In this document: positions 9,578 through 18,440 of the stretch, one piece after another
How the letters are laid out: every line of letters begins with the position of its first letter
Numbering within the stretch: the first letter of the stretch is position 1
DNA from: Mogibacterium diversum_A
GTDB lineage: Bacteria > Bacillota > Clostridia > Peptostreptococcales > Anaerovoracaceae
NCBI RefSeq assembly: GCF_938028775.1
Contig: NZ_CALIZG010000022.1
Span: forward strand, 30,181-94,180
Length of the DNA: 64,000 nt
Direction of reading: 5' to 3'
Notes under the pieces: model-generated
What the model was told of the DNA's origin: nothing
Databases searched by the model: none
The model's input: the letters and a program-made list of their open reading frames with translations, nothing else
Translations under genes and position numbers: made by a program

Positions 9578-11041
9578 ATGAGAAATTCGGAAAATAACGA
9601 AGTAAAACTGAATGATAGTCTATCTTCTTTGAATGATGATACGGGTTACCGCACACCTATTTTCGGTACAGAGACTAGCGGTGCTGCAATGCCAAAGGAT
9701 AAGATAAACGATGAGCCAGTTGCACCAGGAGTAGCTGCAGAGATGATCAGACAGTATCTGAGTGTTGAGGGTAATGCGACCCAGAACCTTGCGACATTCT
9801 GCCAGACATATATGGAACCAGAAGCAACAAAGCTGATGGCGGAGAATTTCGAGAAAAATGCGATTGATAAGGATGAATATCCTATGACTGCGGACCTTGA
9901 AAATCGCTGTGTAGATATTATTGGAAAGCTGTGGAATGTAGATAAAAAGGAAGAGCCACTCGGAACTTCCACGGTTGGATCATCTGAAGCGTGCATGCTC
10001 GGTGGACTAGCAATGCTATTTAGATGGAAAAAGCTGGCAGATGCAGCTGGTGTAGATAGATTTACCAAGAGAAGACCGAATCTCGTAATCTCATCGGCTT
10101 ATCAGGTGTGCTGGGAGAAGTTCTGTCGCTACTGGGATATCGAGATGAGAACTGTGCCAATCGACCTTGATCATCTATCTCTTAATATGGATACAGTTAT
10201 AGATTATGTTGATGAATACACTATCGGAATAGTGGCTATACTGGGCATAACTTATACTGGAAAGTATGACGATGTTAAGGCACTCGATAACCTTGTTGAG
10301 AAATACAATAAAGAGCATACTGATATGCCAATTCGGATTCACGTAGACGCTGCTTCCGGTGGTATGGTCGCTCCATTTATCGATCCAGAACTAGAGTGGG
10401 ATTTCCGACTTAAGAACGTGTGGTCGATAAGTACTTCTGGACATAAGTACGGACTCGTATATCCAGGAGTTGGCTGGGTAATCTGGCGCAGTAAGGAAGC
10501 TCTCCCTGAGGAATTAATATTCTGGGTAAGCTATCTCGGCGGAAAGGAAGCTACTATGGCGATTAACTTCTCTCACAGTGCTTCGCAAATTGTCGGACAA
10601 TATTATATGCTGCTTAGAAATGGATTTAAGGGATACAAAGAAATCCATGAGCGGACCCTAGAGGTTGCTAGATACATGGCTTCCGAGATTGAGAAGATGG
10701 GAATCTTCGAGGTGCTTGAGGGCGCAGAACAGATTCCAATCATCTGTTGGAAGCTTAAGGACGATGTCGATGTGGAATGGACACTTTATGATCTGGCAGA
10801 TCGTCTCCGTATGCAGGGCTGGATGGTACCTGCATACCCAATGCCAGAGAATATCAAGGATATCGATGTACAGAGACTAGTGCTCAGACAGGATTTCGGA
10901 ATGAATCTAGCGATGCTCTGCATTAAGGACATGAAGAAGCAGATTGAGATTCTGAATAACTCCCGTGTAATCGTGCCAAATAACGGAAATGGTGATAATA
11001 ACTATGTATCTAAGGGGTTCGATCATAGTGGGAGATGGTAA
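9578..11041 (+). CDS. gadB: Glutamate decarboxylase (PLP-dependent)
   Basis: Decarboxylates glutamate to GABA, consuming a cytoplasmic proton. With GadC this forms the glutamate-dependent acid-resistance cycle. The 487-residue product shows the group II decarboxylase fold: GSSEACMLGGLAM, the cofactor aspartate in HVDAASGGMVAPF and the PLP lysine in STSGHKYG near residue 290. I chose the ATG at 9578 because AAAGAGGTAAGG precedes it. ATGs at 9557 and 9560 would add 6-7 residues but lack a ribosome site. The C-terminal HHSGRW-like tail is represented by FDHSGRW. Confidence 0.95.
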   Translation: MRNSENNEVKLNDSLSSLNDDTGYRTPIFGTETSGAAMPKDKINDEPVAPGVAAEMIRQYLSVEGNATQNLATFCQTYMEPEATKLMAENFEKNAIDKDEYPMTADLENRCVDIIGKLWNVDKKEEPLGTSTVGSSEACMLGGLAMLFRWKKLADAAGVDRFTKRRPNLVISSAYQVCWEKFCRYWDIEMRTVPIDLDHLSLNMDTVIDYVDEYTIGIVAILGITYTGKYDDVKALDNLVEKYNKEHTDMPIRIHVDAASGGMVAPFIDPELEWDFRLKNVWSISTSGHKYGLVYPGVGWVIWRSKEALPEELIFWVSYLGGKEATMAINFSHSASQIVGQYYMLLRNGFKGYKEIHERTLEVARYMASEIEKMGIFEVLEGAEQIPIICWKLKDDVDVEWTLYDLADRLRMQGWMVPAYPMPENIKDIDVQRLVLRQDFGMNLAMLCIKDMKKQIEILNNSRVIVPNNGNGDNNYVSKGFDHSGRW

Positions 11042-11131
11042 ACGCTTTAGATATGTGTGAAACATCTTCTAAAAATTAAAGAGAAAACACTATAGCTCTA
11101 AGGGACATACAATATTAGAAAATAAATAAGC

Positions 11132-11162
11132 AAAAAGGATTGGTTCGTCCAATCCTTTTTAA
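11132..11162 (+). terminator. Terminator after gadB (bidirectional)
   Basis: Twelve-bp stem AAAAAGGATTGG / CCAATCCTTTTT with a 5-base loop containing TTCG. The A-rich and T-rich flanks allow termination on both strands. Confidence 0.93.
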
Positions 11163-11310
11163 GTGCGAAAATAATATTAATTTGATTAAGGTATTCTTTG
11201 ATATGAGTGTAGTACTTTAAATCTGATTGTATATCAATGTATTAAATTACAAGTTAATAGAAAATTTTTATAGTATAAAAGGTTAAAATGTATTTAAATA
11301 GATACATAAA

Positions 11311-11319
11311 TGCTATAAT
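11311..11319 (+). promoter_or_regulatory. Possible extended -10 promoter
   Basis: TGCTATAAT is an extended -10 element in an AT-rich stretch. No good -35 hexamer is visible. It would transcribe across the isolated CRISPR repeat into the two downstream genes. Confidence 0.4.
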
Positions 11320-11401
11320 CAGACTACAGTATTATTTATTATTTTGTAGTATGGAGGAACTATGTTCTGTAAATTAAATATTACTCTAGAAAATAAAAGT
11401 G

Positions 11402-11437
11402 GATTAGAAAACGAAAACCCCGATAGGGGACGAAAAC
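11402..11437 (+). CRISPR. Single isolated type III-like CRISPR repeat
   Basis: A 36-base unit begins GATTAGAAAAC, contains the hairpin CCCCGATAGGGG and ends GGGGACGAAAAC. It has the length, GAT start, C4/G4 stem and GACGAAAAC end of type III-A repeats in Firmicutes, such as the S. epidermidis repeat. No second copy occurs within 300 bases on either side, so this is a relic or array end, not a working array. The following ~35 bases could be an old spacer. It lies 418 bases before a Csm6-like fragment. Confidence 0.7.
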
Positions 11438-11503
11438 TTTATTAGTCTGGTCTTGAGAGATCTTGACTGCGTTATTTGAAAGAAATAGAGGTGGAAAGAG
11501 AAA

Positions 11504-11854
11504 ATGAAGAAAAATCAAATGATGTTAACATGTAGCAGTATAATGCTTATACTACAATCAGTTGCCTACTATATAGTTTGGAGTTCTGGATATAGTGCAA
11601 CCATGTTAAGGAGAATGCTACTAATTGAATTACTTACTTTAGCTTATCTGCTTCTCACTGTGCGTAGAATTGATTCAAATGCTGATGAAAGTATGGTTGG
11701 TTTTTGCATAGCTTATATTGTAGCGTTATTTATGCTATTTCCAGTATTAGGTATTTTACTTGTCTTGCAGTTTGAACTTATGCTAATAGAGCTACTTATC
11801 ATAATTCTGGCTATAGTTGTAGCTGTAATTGATAAAAGAAAGAACAATGCATAA
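11504..11854 (+). CDS. Small integral membrane protein, unknown function
   Basis: A 116-residue hydrophobic protein with about four predicted membrane helices (residues 7-30, 39-55, 66-82, 85-108) and a short lysine-rich tail KRKNNA. I recognise no family. The ribosome site GAGGTGG supports the ATG. Its TAA stop is followed directly, in the same frame, by the GTG of the Csm6-like gene, so the two are either tightly coupled or halves of one interrupted frame. AT-richer codon use than the neighbours suggests an acquired or decaying segment. Confidence 0.6.
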   Translation: MKKNQMMLTCSSIMLILQSVAYYIVWSSGYSATMLRRMLLIELLTLAYLLLTVRRIDSNADESMVGFCIAYIVALFMLFPVLGILLVLQFELMLIELLIIILAIVVAVIDKRKNNA

Positions 11855-12562
11855 GTGCATGAGTCAAGCATCATACAAGAGCACATAGAAGCATATGACT
11901 ATAGAGCGGCATTAGACGTTGCTAATAGTGTCAGAGATTACATTAGTAAGGATGCAATTTCCCTAATAGAAGCTGGTTCCGCTAGGCTAAAGCTTGATAA
12001 ATCAAACTGTGAGAAGAAAGCAAAGTCTGTAAATTACGATATTTATCCAATTAAGCAAGGCGACCATTGGAACATCTTTGAATATCTTATGATTATGAGA
12101 ATCAAACTAGAGAAAGAGGAATTCGCGGATTATATTAGATCTATTTCACCCGTGTTTCTAAAGCTACTGGAGATGATAATCAAGAAAACGCAAATTGTTG
12201 ATTTAAATTCATTAGTCAGATTTGACAAGAGGTCTGGATCAGCATGGGTAAAAGAAACCAATAAATATGTAAAGTCATTTGATTATATTGCAATTATTGA
12301 TGAAAATGGCAAGGGTGGAATCGACTTAAGTATAAAAAATATTATTTACAAAATCAGAGATATAGAGGAGAGCGTTCGTAATCGTGCGGCTCATAATATT
12401 ACTTGCATAACAGACGAATCGATATGCAATTTGGAAGGGAAAAATTCAAAAGATATATTTAAAATGCTGTGTGAACTTGCTAGATATGCAGGTATAAAAA
12501 TAACAGACGAAGATTTAAAAACTTATGACAGGCTTAACGATAGAATTATAGAACTTCTATAA
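11855..12562 (+). CDS. Csm6-like HEPN ribonuclease lacking its CARF domain (probable truncated gene)
   Basis: The 235-residue product resembles the C-terminal half of type III-A Csm6, a ribonuclease activated by cyclic oligoadenylate. Visible are a helical middle region (EAYDYRAALDVAN, WNIFEYLMIMRIKLEKEEF), the HEPN catalytic motif R-x4-H in VRNRAAHNI (R175, H180) and a Csm6-like end (YDRLNDRIIELL). Full Csm6 proteins are about 380-430 residues with an N-terminal CARF sensor, absent here. The only plausible start is a GTG abutting the previous gene's TAA, with a weak ribosome site. An isolated CRISPR repeat lies upstream and no other cas gene is in the window. The family call is from recognition, not a search. 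Confidence 0.65.
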   Translation: MHESSIIQEHIEAYDYRAALDVANSVRDYISKDAISLIEAGSARLKLDKSNCEKKAKSVNYDIYPIKQGDHWNIFEYLMIMRIKLEKEEFADYIRSISPVFLKLLEMIIKKTQIVDLNSLVRFDKRSGSAWVKETNKYVKSFDYIAIIDENGKGGIDLSIKNIIYKIRDIEESVRNRAAHNITCITDESICNLEGKNSKDIFKMLCELARYAGIKITDEDLKTYDRLNDRIIELL

Positions 12563-12660
12563 TGAAAATGAATGAATATTGAGTTAATTTCCTCTATCCG
12601 ACATTCATATTGAAATAATCTATTTAAAATATTTATAAGCGGATGGTAAACTAAAAGCTC

Positions 12661-12714
12661 AAAGCTCTTAATCCAAGATTGCTTATTAAAGTAGTCAATG
12701 ATTAAGAGCTTTTT
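12661..12714 (+). terminator. Terminator after the Csm6-like gene
   Basis: Thirteen-bp perfect stem (AAAGCTCTTAATC / GATTAAGAGCTTT) with a 26-base loop and a short T-run. Confidence 0.7.
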
Positions 12715-12753
12715 AGTTACTACTATTAATTAAGAGGGAAGCTAGGAGAATAA

Positions 12754-15123
12754 ATGACTTATTTAAGAAAGAATTTAACCAAAGTCATAGTTACTCTGAT
12801 GACCTTAATGCTTGTCTTTACAATGATGCCAGCGACTATGTGGACAGTAGCTGCAGAGGATAAGGCGAGGACAGAGATTAAGGTTACAGACACAGATGGC
12901 AAAATCACTTGCGTTGCGCCAAGCAATGTCGAAGAGATTACGGCAAAGCATGAGAAGAAGTTTGTAAAAGTTAATATCATCTTTAAGCCAGGATCTGAGG
13001 TTGAGGTGGATGGAGATACGCCAATCTCTATTAACGGCGTGGAGTTGAACAAGTATAAGGACTCGCTGGTCTACTTCTCATATCCAGAGTCTGACTTTGA
13101 CCCTTCAATCAAGAAGACTGCTATGCTAGACCTCTATATATATCCAGAGGCATGGGAGCTAATCAAGAAGGGCGGTCAGAGCGGAGAGGATACTAAGCCG
13201 AAAGAGAACAATGTATCTCTAAGCATTGATATAACTGAGACAGATGGAAAGCTAATTTCGTCTAAACCAGACTATGCTGACAAGGTGGACGTTAAATTCC
13301 AGAAGAAGAATGTGCACGTATACGTTTCGTTAAAAAAAGGAAATGTATTTGACATTAACGCAAAGAAACCGATTATCATCAACGGTATCGATATAAGCAA
13401 GTACTCGGAAGATGACGTATATATCTCATATCCTGAGACAGACTTTGAACCGAACCTCACCAAGGCTACGGTAATGGATATTTATATCTATCCAGACCTA
13501 TGGAAGAAGCTTAATAAATCTGGTCCTAAGGAAGACGAACCAACTGTAAAGCCTAATGAACAGGGTAAATACAAACCGTCTGATTATGCGAAGGTGTATG
13601 AGACGGAAAAGGTTAAGCTTGCGGATCTTCCTATATATGAAAAGGTTAACGGCAAGGAGGTGCCAGTTACTAAGGCAGTTAAGTTCTCCGTATATAACAG
13701 CACAACGCAGCAGCATGAGACTAATGCCGTTTCTGCAGATTCGAAGCTAAAGGAATTGACTTTAGTAAAAGACAACAACTACATAATTTCTATCGACGAC
13801 AAAGAATATGATATGGATAATGCCTATATCACTTCAAATAAGGATGGAGCTCTGCCCCAGAACTACAAGATAGACGGTAAGACCGTCGATAAGCTAGTGC
13901 TAATAAAGCGCACTAAGCCTGCAGATGGTACGGATAATCATAAGCGAGTAAGGGTTCAGCTACCTGTATTTTATAAGGATAAGCAGGGCAGTGAGGTGCC
14001 GGCACCGAACGTAAAGTTTAAACTCACCAGTCCAATTGATACTGTAACGGTGACATCAGATGAGGATGGATTTATTGAGTGTGATTTGATTGAAGATAAT
14101 AACTACATGATCGAGGTTTCGGGAGGCACATATGCGATGGATTCATTCCCTCTTACTGTAAAGGATAAGTCGGAATGGAACTCTGGAAAGCATCCTTATG
14201 ACCACCTCAGCTGTAGAAATGTGCTATCTCTTATCGTGTTTGACAAGGCAGATGACCACAAGCATGACACTGTGATATCCACTTACGATGATAACGTGGA
14301 ATTGACAGGGCTCAACTTCGGAACAGAGGGTAAGTACGCTCTTAACGAGAGAGTTCTTCCAAATGGCTCCGTAAAGGGATTTGAAGGGAAAGATTACGAG
14401 GTTATCGACATTGATACCGTTAACATGGCGCGCGTAGAAATCTCGAAACTTGCACATGGTTCATTTGAAGTAACTCGCAAAGTACCCGCTGGAAAATCCG
14501 TAAAGCAGGTATACTACATCGATGAAGCAGGAAAGCCAGTAAAGGTTAAGTTTAGCCAAGATGGAGACAAGGTTAAGTTCCTGATGGACACCATGTCTAT
14601 GTACAACAACGTAATCGAGTACGGCAGCAATGAGCAGGCAGAATACTACGTTGTAAACAAGGATTCGCTAAAGTGGAATAGCGGTGATGAAGCTCTCGAA
14701 ATAGTAGTAAAGGCAAAGAGTAGCGACGAAGATACATACGATAATTTCTCACACGTTACAGTGGATGGAGTTCTAGTATCTGCTGATAATTATACGAAGA
14801 CTAAAGGAAGCCTGAGACTCAAATTTAAGTCCAGTTATCTCAAGACTCTTAGTAACGGAAGTCACACTGCAAAGATCTACTTCCAGAATGGGGCTGTTGA
14901 AGCTAGATTTACAGTTGCTGGTAATAATTCACAGAGAAACTCTGGGTCAATCGTAAATGCTTCGAGCAAAGCTAAAAACCTAGTGATTGCTAAGAAAGCA
15001 CGAGTTCATAGAAGTGTCGTAAAGACAGGTGACAGAAATATAGCATTTGCATATGAAGCTACATTAATTTTGGCAATCGTAGCTCTTGCAGGCATCTGCT
15101 ATTACAGAAGAAAAAGGGTTTAA
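12754..15123 (+). CDS. Secreted, wall-anchored surface protein with VVKTGD sorting signal
   Basis: A 789-residue exported protein. A signal peptide (residues 1-35, TVAAEDKA at cleavage) is followed by two copies of a ~110-residue repeat, each with a PISINGVELNKY or PIIINGIDISKY segment and an ending like SYPESDFDPS. Prealbumin-like beta domains follow (VKFKLTSPIDTVTVTSDEDGF), then a module shared with two downstream paralogs (SLKWNSGDEALEIVVK to GSHTAKIYF). The C-terminus is a sorting signal: VVKTGD, a hydrophobic helix and YYRRKRV. The VKTG core replaces canonical LPXTG. Ligand unknown. The AGGAGA site sets the start. Confidence 0.8.
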   Translation: MTYLRKNLTKVIVTLMTLMLVFTMMPATMWTVAAEDKARTEIKVTDTDGKITCVAPSNVEEITAKHEKKFVKVNIIFKPGSEVEVDGDTPISINGVELNKYKDSLVYFSYPESDFDPSIKKTAMLDLYIYPEAWELIKKGGQSGEDTKPKENNVSLSIDITETDGKLISSKPDYADKVDVKFQKKNVHVYVSLKKGNVFDINAKKPIIINGIDISKYSEDDVYISYPETDFEPNLTKATVMDIYIYPDLWKKLNKSGPKEDEPTVKPNEQGKYKPSDYAKVYETEKVKLADLPIYEKVNGKEVPVTKAVKFSVYNSTTQQHETNAVSADSKLKELTLVKDNNYIISIDDKEYDMDNAYITSNKDGALPQNYKIDGKTVDKLVLIKRTKPADGTDNHKRVRVQLPVFYKDKQGSEVPAPNVKFKLTSPIDTVTVTSDEDGFIECDLIEDNNYMIEVSGGTYAMDSFPLTVKDKSEWNSGKHPYDHLSCRNVLSLIVFDKADDHKHDTVISTYDDNVELTGLNFGTEGKYALNERVLPNGSVKGFEGKDYEVIDIDTVNMARVEISKLAHGSFEVTRKVPAGKSVKQVYYIDEAGKPVKVKFSQDGDKVKFLMDTMSMYNNVIEYGSNEQAEYYVVNKDSLKWNSGDEALEIVVKAKSSDEDTYDNFSHVTVDGVLVSADNYTKTKGSLRLKFKSSYLKTLSNGSHTAKIYFQNGAVEARFTVAGNNSQRNSGSIVNASSKAKNLVIAKKARVHRSVVKTGDRNIAFAYEATLILAIVALAGICYYRRKRV

Positions 15124-15166
15124 TAGATAAAATAAAAAGATGGATTTTTAAGAATCATATAATCGC

Positions 15167-15201
15167 AAAGCACTGCATTCTAAATGGATGCGGTGCTTTT
15201 C
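15167..15201 (+). terminator. Terminator after the first surface-protein gene
   Basis: Stem AAAGCACTGCAT / ATGCGGTGCTTT with one G-T pair and a 9-base loop, then TTTTC. Confidence 0.85.
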
Positions 15202-15362
15202 TAGCATTGTATTAAAATGGAAAAATTATAGCGCTTTAATATAATTAATACGATTAATCAAGACTATTTTAGTCATATTTATGGTAATGGATATTTATTT
15301 ATAGTAAAATATACAAGTACGTTATTAGCAAAATGATTAAGAAAGACGAAAGGAACCGTAAT

Positions 15363-16790
15363 ATGAGAAACTTTTTCAAGAAGTTTTCAGCATTAATTTT
15401 ATCGGCTACGATGCTCCTTACAAGTGGCGTTTTCCTACCGAGCGTTTCAGCGGCTGATTTCAATGCTAAGCCAGTTGATGCAAGATGGGCTGCACCACAG
15501 GAGATTAGAGTAAAGTTCGATCGCAATATCAAAGTTAACCCATTTCCACAGAACCGCAAAGCAGGTGTAAAGTTGCTAACTTCTGATGGCAGGGAAGTTG
15601 CTTTAGGACCTAATGATGACTTTGGATATCTAAACGACACTATCTTTATACGTTTTCTAGAAGGACAGAAGAAAGAGTATACAGGTGTGGTATTCAAGAA
15701 GGGTTCTTTAGTAGATGTAAATGATGAAAACATAAAGAACACTGAAGATATTAGAGTATCAAATGTCAAGGTAGAAAAGACTCTTAGCCGTGTTGGCATT
15801 GAATACGAAGGAGTACCAACTACTAACTTGGTTCCTAAGGAGGGAAAAACCTTAAAAATAAGTGCAAGTGGATATAATTTAAAGCTTGATAATGGACATG
15901 ATATTAAGCTTAAGCTATATTCAGGTGAATCCGGAGGCAGCACAGCAAACTTTAAGCCGACGAATATAGAGGCAACTCTTAATGTAAAGGACAACACTGC
16001 TGGTAATTGCTCTGTAACAATTCCTGAGAACAGGACCGGAAAGAGACTCGGTTACATATTTAAGTACTCAGTTGACGGTGGTAAGACATATGATGATTTC
16101 TTTAAGGATGCACCTACTATGTCATTTATACTTATTCAGGAAGCAGACGAGAATGATGCTGTAAGGCCGCAGCCAACACCACAGCCAACGCCTGTAGTTC
16201 CTACCCCAACACCACAGCCTGTTGTGCCAACACCAACACCACAGCCACAGCCTACACCACAGCCTGTTGTGCCAACACCAACACCACAGCCAACACCTCA
16301 GCCAGACCCTGTCAATGCTGAAGATGGCTACAGATTTACAGTTGGTAACGATGCAGTATGGAATGGTGGAGATCTGCTATTTAAAATCGAGAATCCTCTA
16401 GTAGATATGAATCAGCCAGGCGAAAGAGTATTCGACAGATTCCAGGGAATCGAAATAGATGGCAAAGCCGTAGATAAAGCGAACTATACTGCACAGCCAG
16501 GAAGTGTCGTACTTATACTTAAGTCGAATTACATCAGAAGCCTAAGCACAGGAAAGCACACCATCAAGGCAAAGTTCAGATGTGGAAATCCAGCAACTAC
16601 ATACTTCACTGTAGCAGGAGCAAAGAAGACACCAAAGCCTGGAACACCAGGAGTAGTTAAGAAGACTCCAGTGCGTGCGAAGGTCGTAAAGACAGGAGAT
16701 AGCTCAAGCACAGTTGCATTTGCAATCATGTTCGTTCTCGCAGGTACAGCTCTCGCAGGAGTTGCTACTTACAGAAGGAAGAGGGCATAA
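15363..16790 (+). CDS. Wall-anchored surface protein with PTPQP linker and VVKTGD signal
   Basis: A 475-residue exported protein. The start at 15363 (MRNFFKKFSAL) has a GAAAGGA site and aligns with the paralog at 18441; an ATG at 15333 would prepend ten charged residues. A signal peptide ends at SVSAADF. Two beta-rich domains precede a Pro-Thr-Gln linker (about residues 270-318), suited to spanning the wall. Then come the shared C-terminal module (VWNGGDLLFKIEN to GKHTIKAKF) and the sorting signal VVKTGD, a membrane helix and TYRRKRA. Function unknown; adhesin or wall protein is likely. Confidence 0.82.
   Translation: MRNFFKKFSALILSATMLLTSGVFLPSVSAADFNAKPVDARWAAPQEIRVKFDRNIKVNPFPQNRKAGVKLLTSDGREVALGPNDDFGYLNDTIFIRFLEGQKKEYTGVVFKKGSLVDVNDENIKNTEDIRVSNVKVEKTLSRVGIEYEGVPTTNLVPKEGKTLKISASGYNLKLDNGHDIKLKLYSGESGGSTANFKPTNIEATLNVKDNTAGNCSVTIPENRTGKRLGYIFKYSVDGGKTYDDFFKDAPTMSFILIQEADENDAVRPQPTPQPTPVVPTPTPQPVVPTPTPQPQPTPQPVVPTPTPQPTPQPDPVNAEDGYRFTVGNDAVWNGGDLLFKIENPLVDMNQPGERVFDRFQGIEIDGKAVDKANYTAQPGSVVLILKSNYIRSLSTGKHTIKAKFRCGNPATTYFTVAGAKKTPKPGTPGVVKKTPVRAKVVKTGDSSSTVAFAIMFVLAGTALAGVATYRRKRA
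16172..16310 (+). repeat. Minisatellite-like CCAACACCACAGCC repeats encoding the PTPQP linker
   Basis: Imperfect tandem copies of CCAACACCACAGCC, mixed with CCTGTTGTG units, encode the PTPTPQPVVPTPTPQP linker of the surface protein. Such tracts can change length by slippage. Confidence 0.8.
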
Positions 16791-16834
16791 ATAATCAGAG
16801 AATCATTTCAATAAATATCGATTCTAATTAAATC

Positions 16835-16873
16835 AAAAACCACTGTGGTCGCAAGCGCGGCTGCAGTGGTTTT
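16835..16873 (+). terminator. Bidirectional terminator between surface gene and plsC
   Basis: Outer stem AAAACCACTG / CAGTGGTTTT around a GC-rich inner part, between two convergent genes, with A/T runs suitable for both strands. Confidence 0.85.
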
Positions 16874-16935
16874 ATCGTGATTCCAATATTTAAAACTTAG
16901 TAGCTTAGTTCCTATTCAGAGAGCGCAGTTAATAT

Positions 16936-17667
16936 CTAGCGATACTTCTCGATCCCAGCCCTTATAGTATCTTCAACTTCGTGCTGCGCAGCAAGCTGCT
17001 CCTTCCTAGGCATGCCCGAGAGGTCTACAGTTGGGTGTATTACAACCTTAATGGTTCCGCCAGTGAATGTATTGTGCTCCTCAAATATTTTATATGAATC
17101 GATAATCGAAACTGGTACGATTGGAACGCCAGCCTTCTGTGCAAATTTAAAGCTACCTTCCTTGAAATGACCCATATCATTGCTGTGACTTCTCGTACCC
17201 TCTGGGAATATTACGAAAGAATATCCTTTCTTGAATAGGTCGGTAACCTCTGCTAGAGTTTTTACGGCAGAACGAGGATTGCCGCGGTCGATAAACACCG
17301 ACTGTGTGCCTCGAATAACATCAGCGAGTGGCTTGAGCTTCTTGGTCTCAGATTTTGAGATAAAGCCTATTTGCGTAGAACGGAAAGCTGCAATCATCGC
17401 ATATATGTCCGCATACCCTTGGTGATTGGCAACAACGAGGAAAGGGCTCTTGGCAGGAATGTTTTCTGGATTAATAACGTCAACCGTAATCCCGAGCGTC
17501 TTACCTGTATAATCACAAAATTCATCCTCCGCCTTCCTAATCAGTCTCTGTGCCTTTGCATGATCATTCTGTGCCTGTGCGGCCCTGATTGCAGGTACGT
17601 TTTTCATGTATTTACGAAAGCCAGCTCTGATCTTGTTTAGTGCTATTGTATTTTTAAATGGGTTCAT
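16936..17667 (-). CDS. plsC: 1-acyl-sn-glycerol-3-phosphate acyltransferase (PlsC family)
   Basis: A 243-residue acyltransferase that makes phosphatidic acid from lysophosphatidic acid at the membrane. The catalytic HX4D motif is NHQGYAD (H82, D87) and the substrate-binding block is FPEGTRS. I chose the start at 17667 because GGAGG lies 8 bases upstream; the frame runs on to 17751 but without a ribosome site. It is convergent to the surface gene and divergent from dtd, with promoters facing away in a ~110-base gap. Confidence 0.9.
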   Translation of the reverse strand: MNPFKNTIALNKIRAGFRKYMKNVPAIRAAQAQNDHAKAQRLIRKAEDEFCDYTGKTLGITVDVINPENIPAKSPFLVVANHQGYADIYAMIAAFRSTQIGFISKSETKKLKPLADVIRGTQSVFIDRGNPRSAVKTLAEVTDLFKKGYSFVIFPEGTRSHSNDMGHFKEGSFKFAQKAGVPIVPVSIIDSYKIFEEHNTFTGGTIKVVIHPTVDLSGMPRKEQLAAQHEVEDTIRAGIEKYR

Positions 17668-17775
17668 AATATCCTCCAATTGAACATTCTTATTCGTGTA
17701 ATTATATCTATATAATGCTATAATTTTATGAGAATATGCGCGAAAAATCAAGGAAATAAGGAGCTGTTAGGACAT

Positions 17776-18225
17776 ATGAAATTTGTAATACAAAGAGTGA
17801 CACATGCAGATGTGGTCGTTGATGGAAATGAGCTGGGCAGGATAGGCAAGGGCTTCATGGTGCTCATCGGTGTGTCAAAGGAAGATGACAGGGCTATCGC
17901 TGATAAGATGGTAGATAAGATGATTAAGCTCAGGATATTTGAAGACGAGAATGGAAAGACCAATCTATCCCTAGATGACGTAGGTGGCGAACTTCTCCTC
18001 ATCTCCCAGTTTACGCTCTATGCAAACTGCAAGAAGGGCAACAGACCATCGTTCATCGATGCGGGTGCACCTGATGAGGCAAATGCTTTATATGAATATA
18101 TAATCGAGAGATGCAAGGAACGTGTAAATGTAGTTGAGCGTGGAGAGTTCGGTGCCGACATGAAGGTTAGTCTTTTAAATGACGGACCGTTCACGATAGT
18201 GCTCGATAGTACCGAAATTATGTAA
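17776..18225 (+). CDS. dtd: D-aminoacyl-tRNA deacylase
   Basis: A 149-residue enzyme that hydrolyses D-amino acids wrongly attached to tRNA. Start MKFVIQRV is typical, and both family motifs are present: LLISQFTLYAN and the C-terminal NDGPFTI. The start at 17776 gives the normal family length of ~145-150; the in-frame ATG at 17728 would add 16 residues overlapping the promoter region. A strong terminator follows. Confidence 0.95.
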   Translation: MKFVIQRVTHADVVVDGNELGRIGKGFMVLIGVSKEDDRAIADKMVDKMIKLRIFEDENGKTNLSLDDVGGELLLISQFTLYANCKKGNRPSFIDAGAPDEANALYEYIIERCKERVNVVERGEFGADMKVSLLNDGPFTIVLDSTEIM

Positions 18226-18304
18226 ACAAATACAATCTGATAAAAAATAACTAAATTTTTTTAAATTTTTAAAGCGTTGAAATATTAACGAGTTGAAGAA
18301 AGGC

Positions 18305-18343
18305 AGTCATAAGTATAGATTATATCTATACTTATGACTTTTG
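18305..18343 (+). terminator. Terminator after dtd
   Basis: Perfect 16-bp stem (AGTCATAAGTATAGAT and its complement) with a 3-base loop, then TTTTG. Confidence 0.9.
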
Positions 18344-18440
18344 TTATAGATAAATCAAATAGTGATAGTTGTGTGAATGTATTAGAATAACAATGTCTAT
18401 GTTATTAGTCACATATTAAGAGAAAGAAAGGAAAGAAAGC

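Noticed and set aside
11362..11445. A 27-codon open frame with a GGAGG site across the CRISPR repeat
   Set aside because: Its second half is the translation of the 36-base repeat, so it is more likely a chance frame than a small protein.
15299..15997. A 232-codon minus-strand frame opposite the second surface-protein gene
   Set aside because: Antisense to a gene with clear signal peptide and anchor; no support on the minus strand.
16172..16310. Short tandem repeats that could suggest a CRISPR array
   Set aside because: They have no spacers, stay in frame and encode a Pro-Thr-Gln linker.
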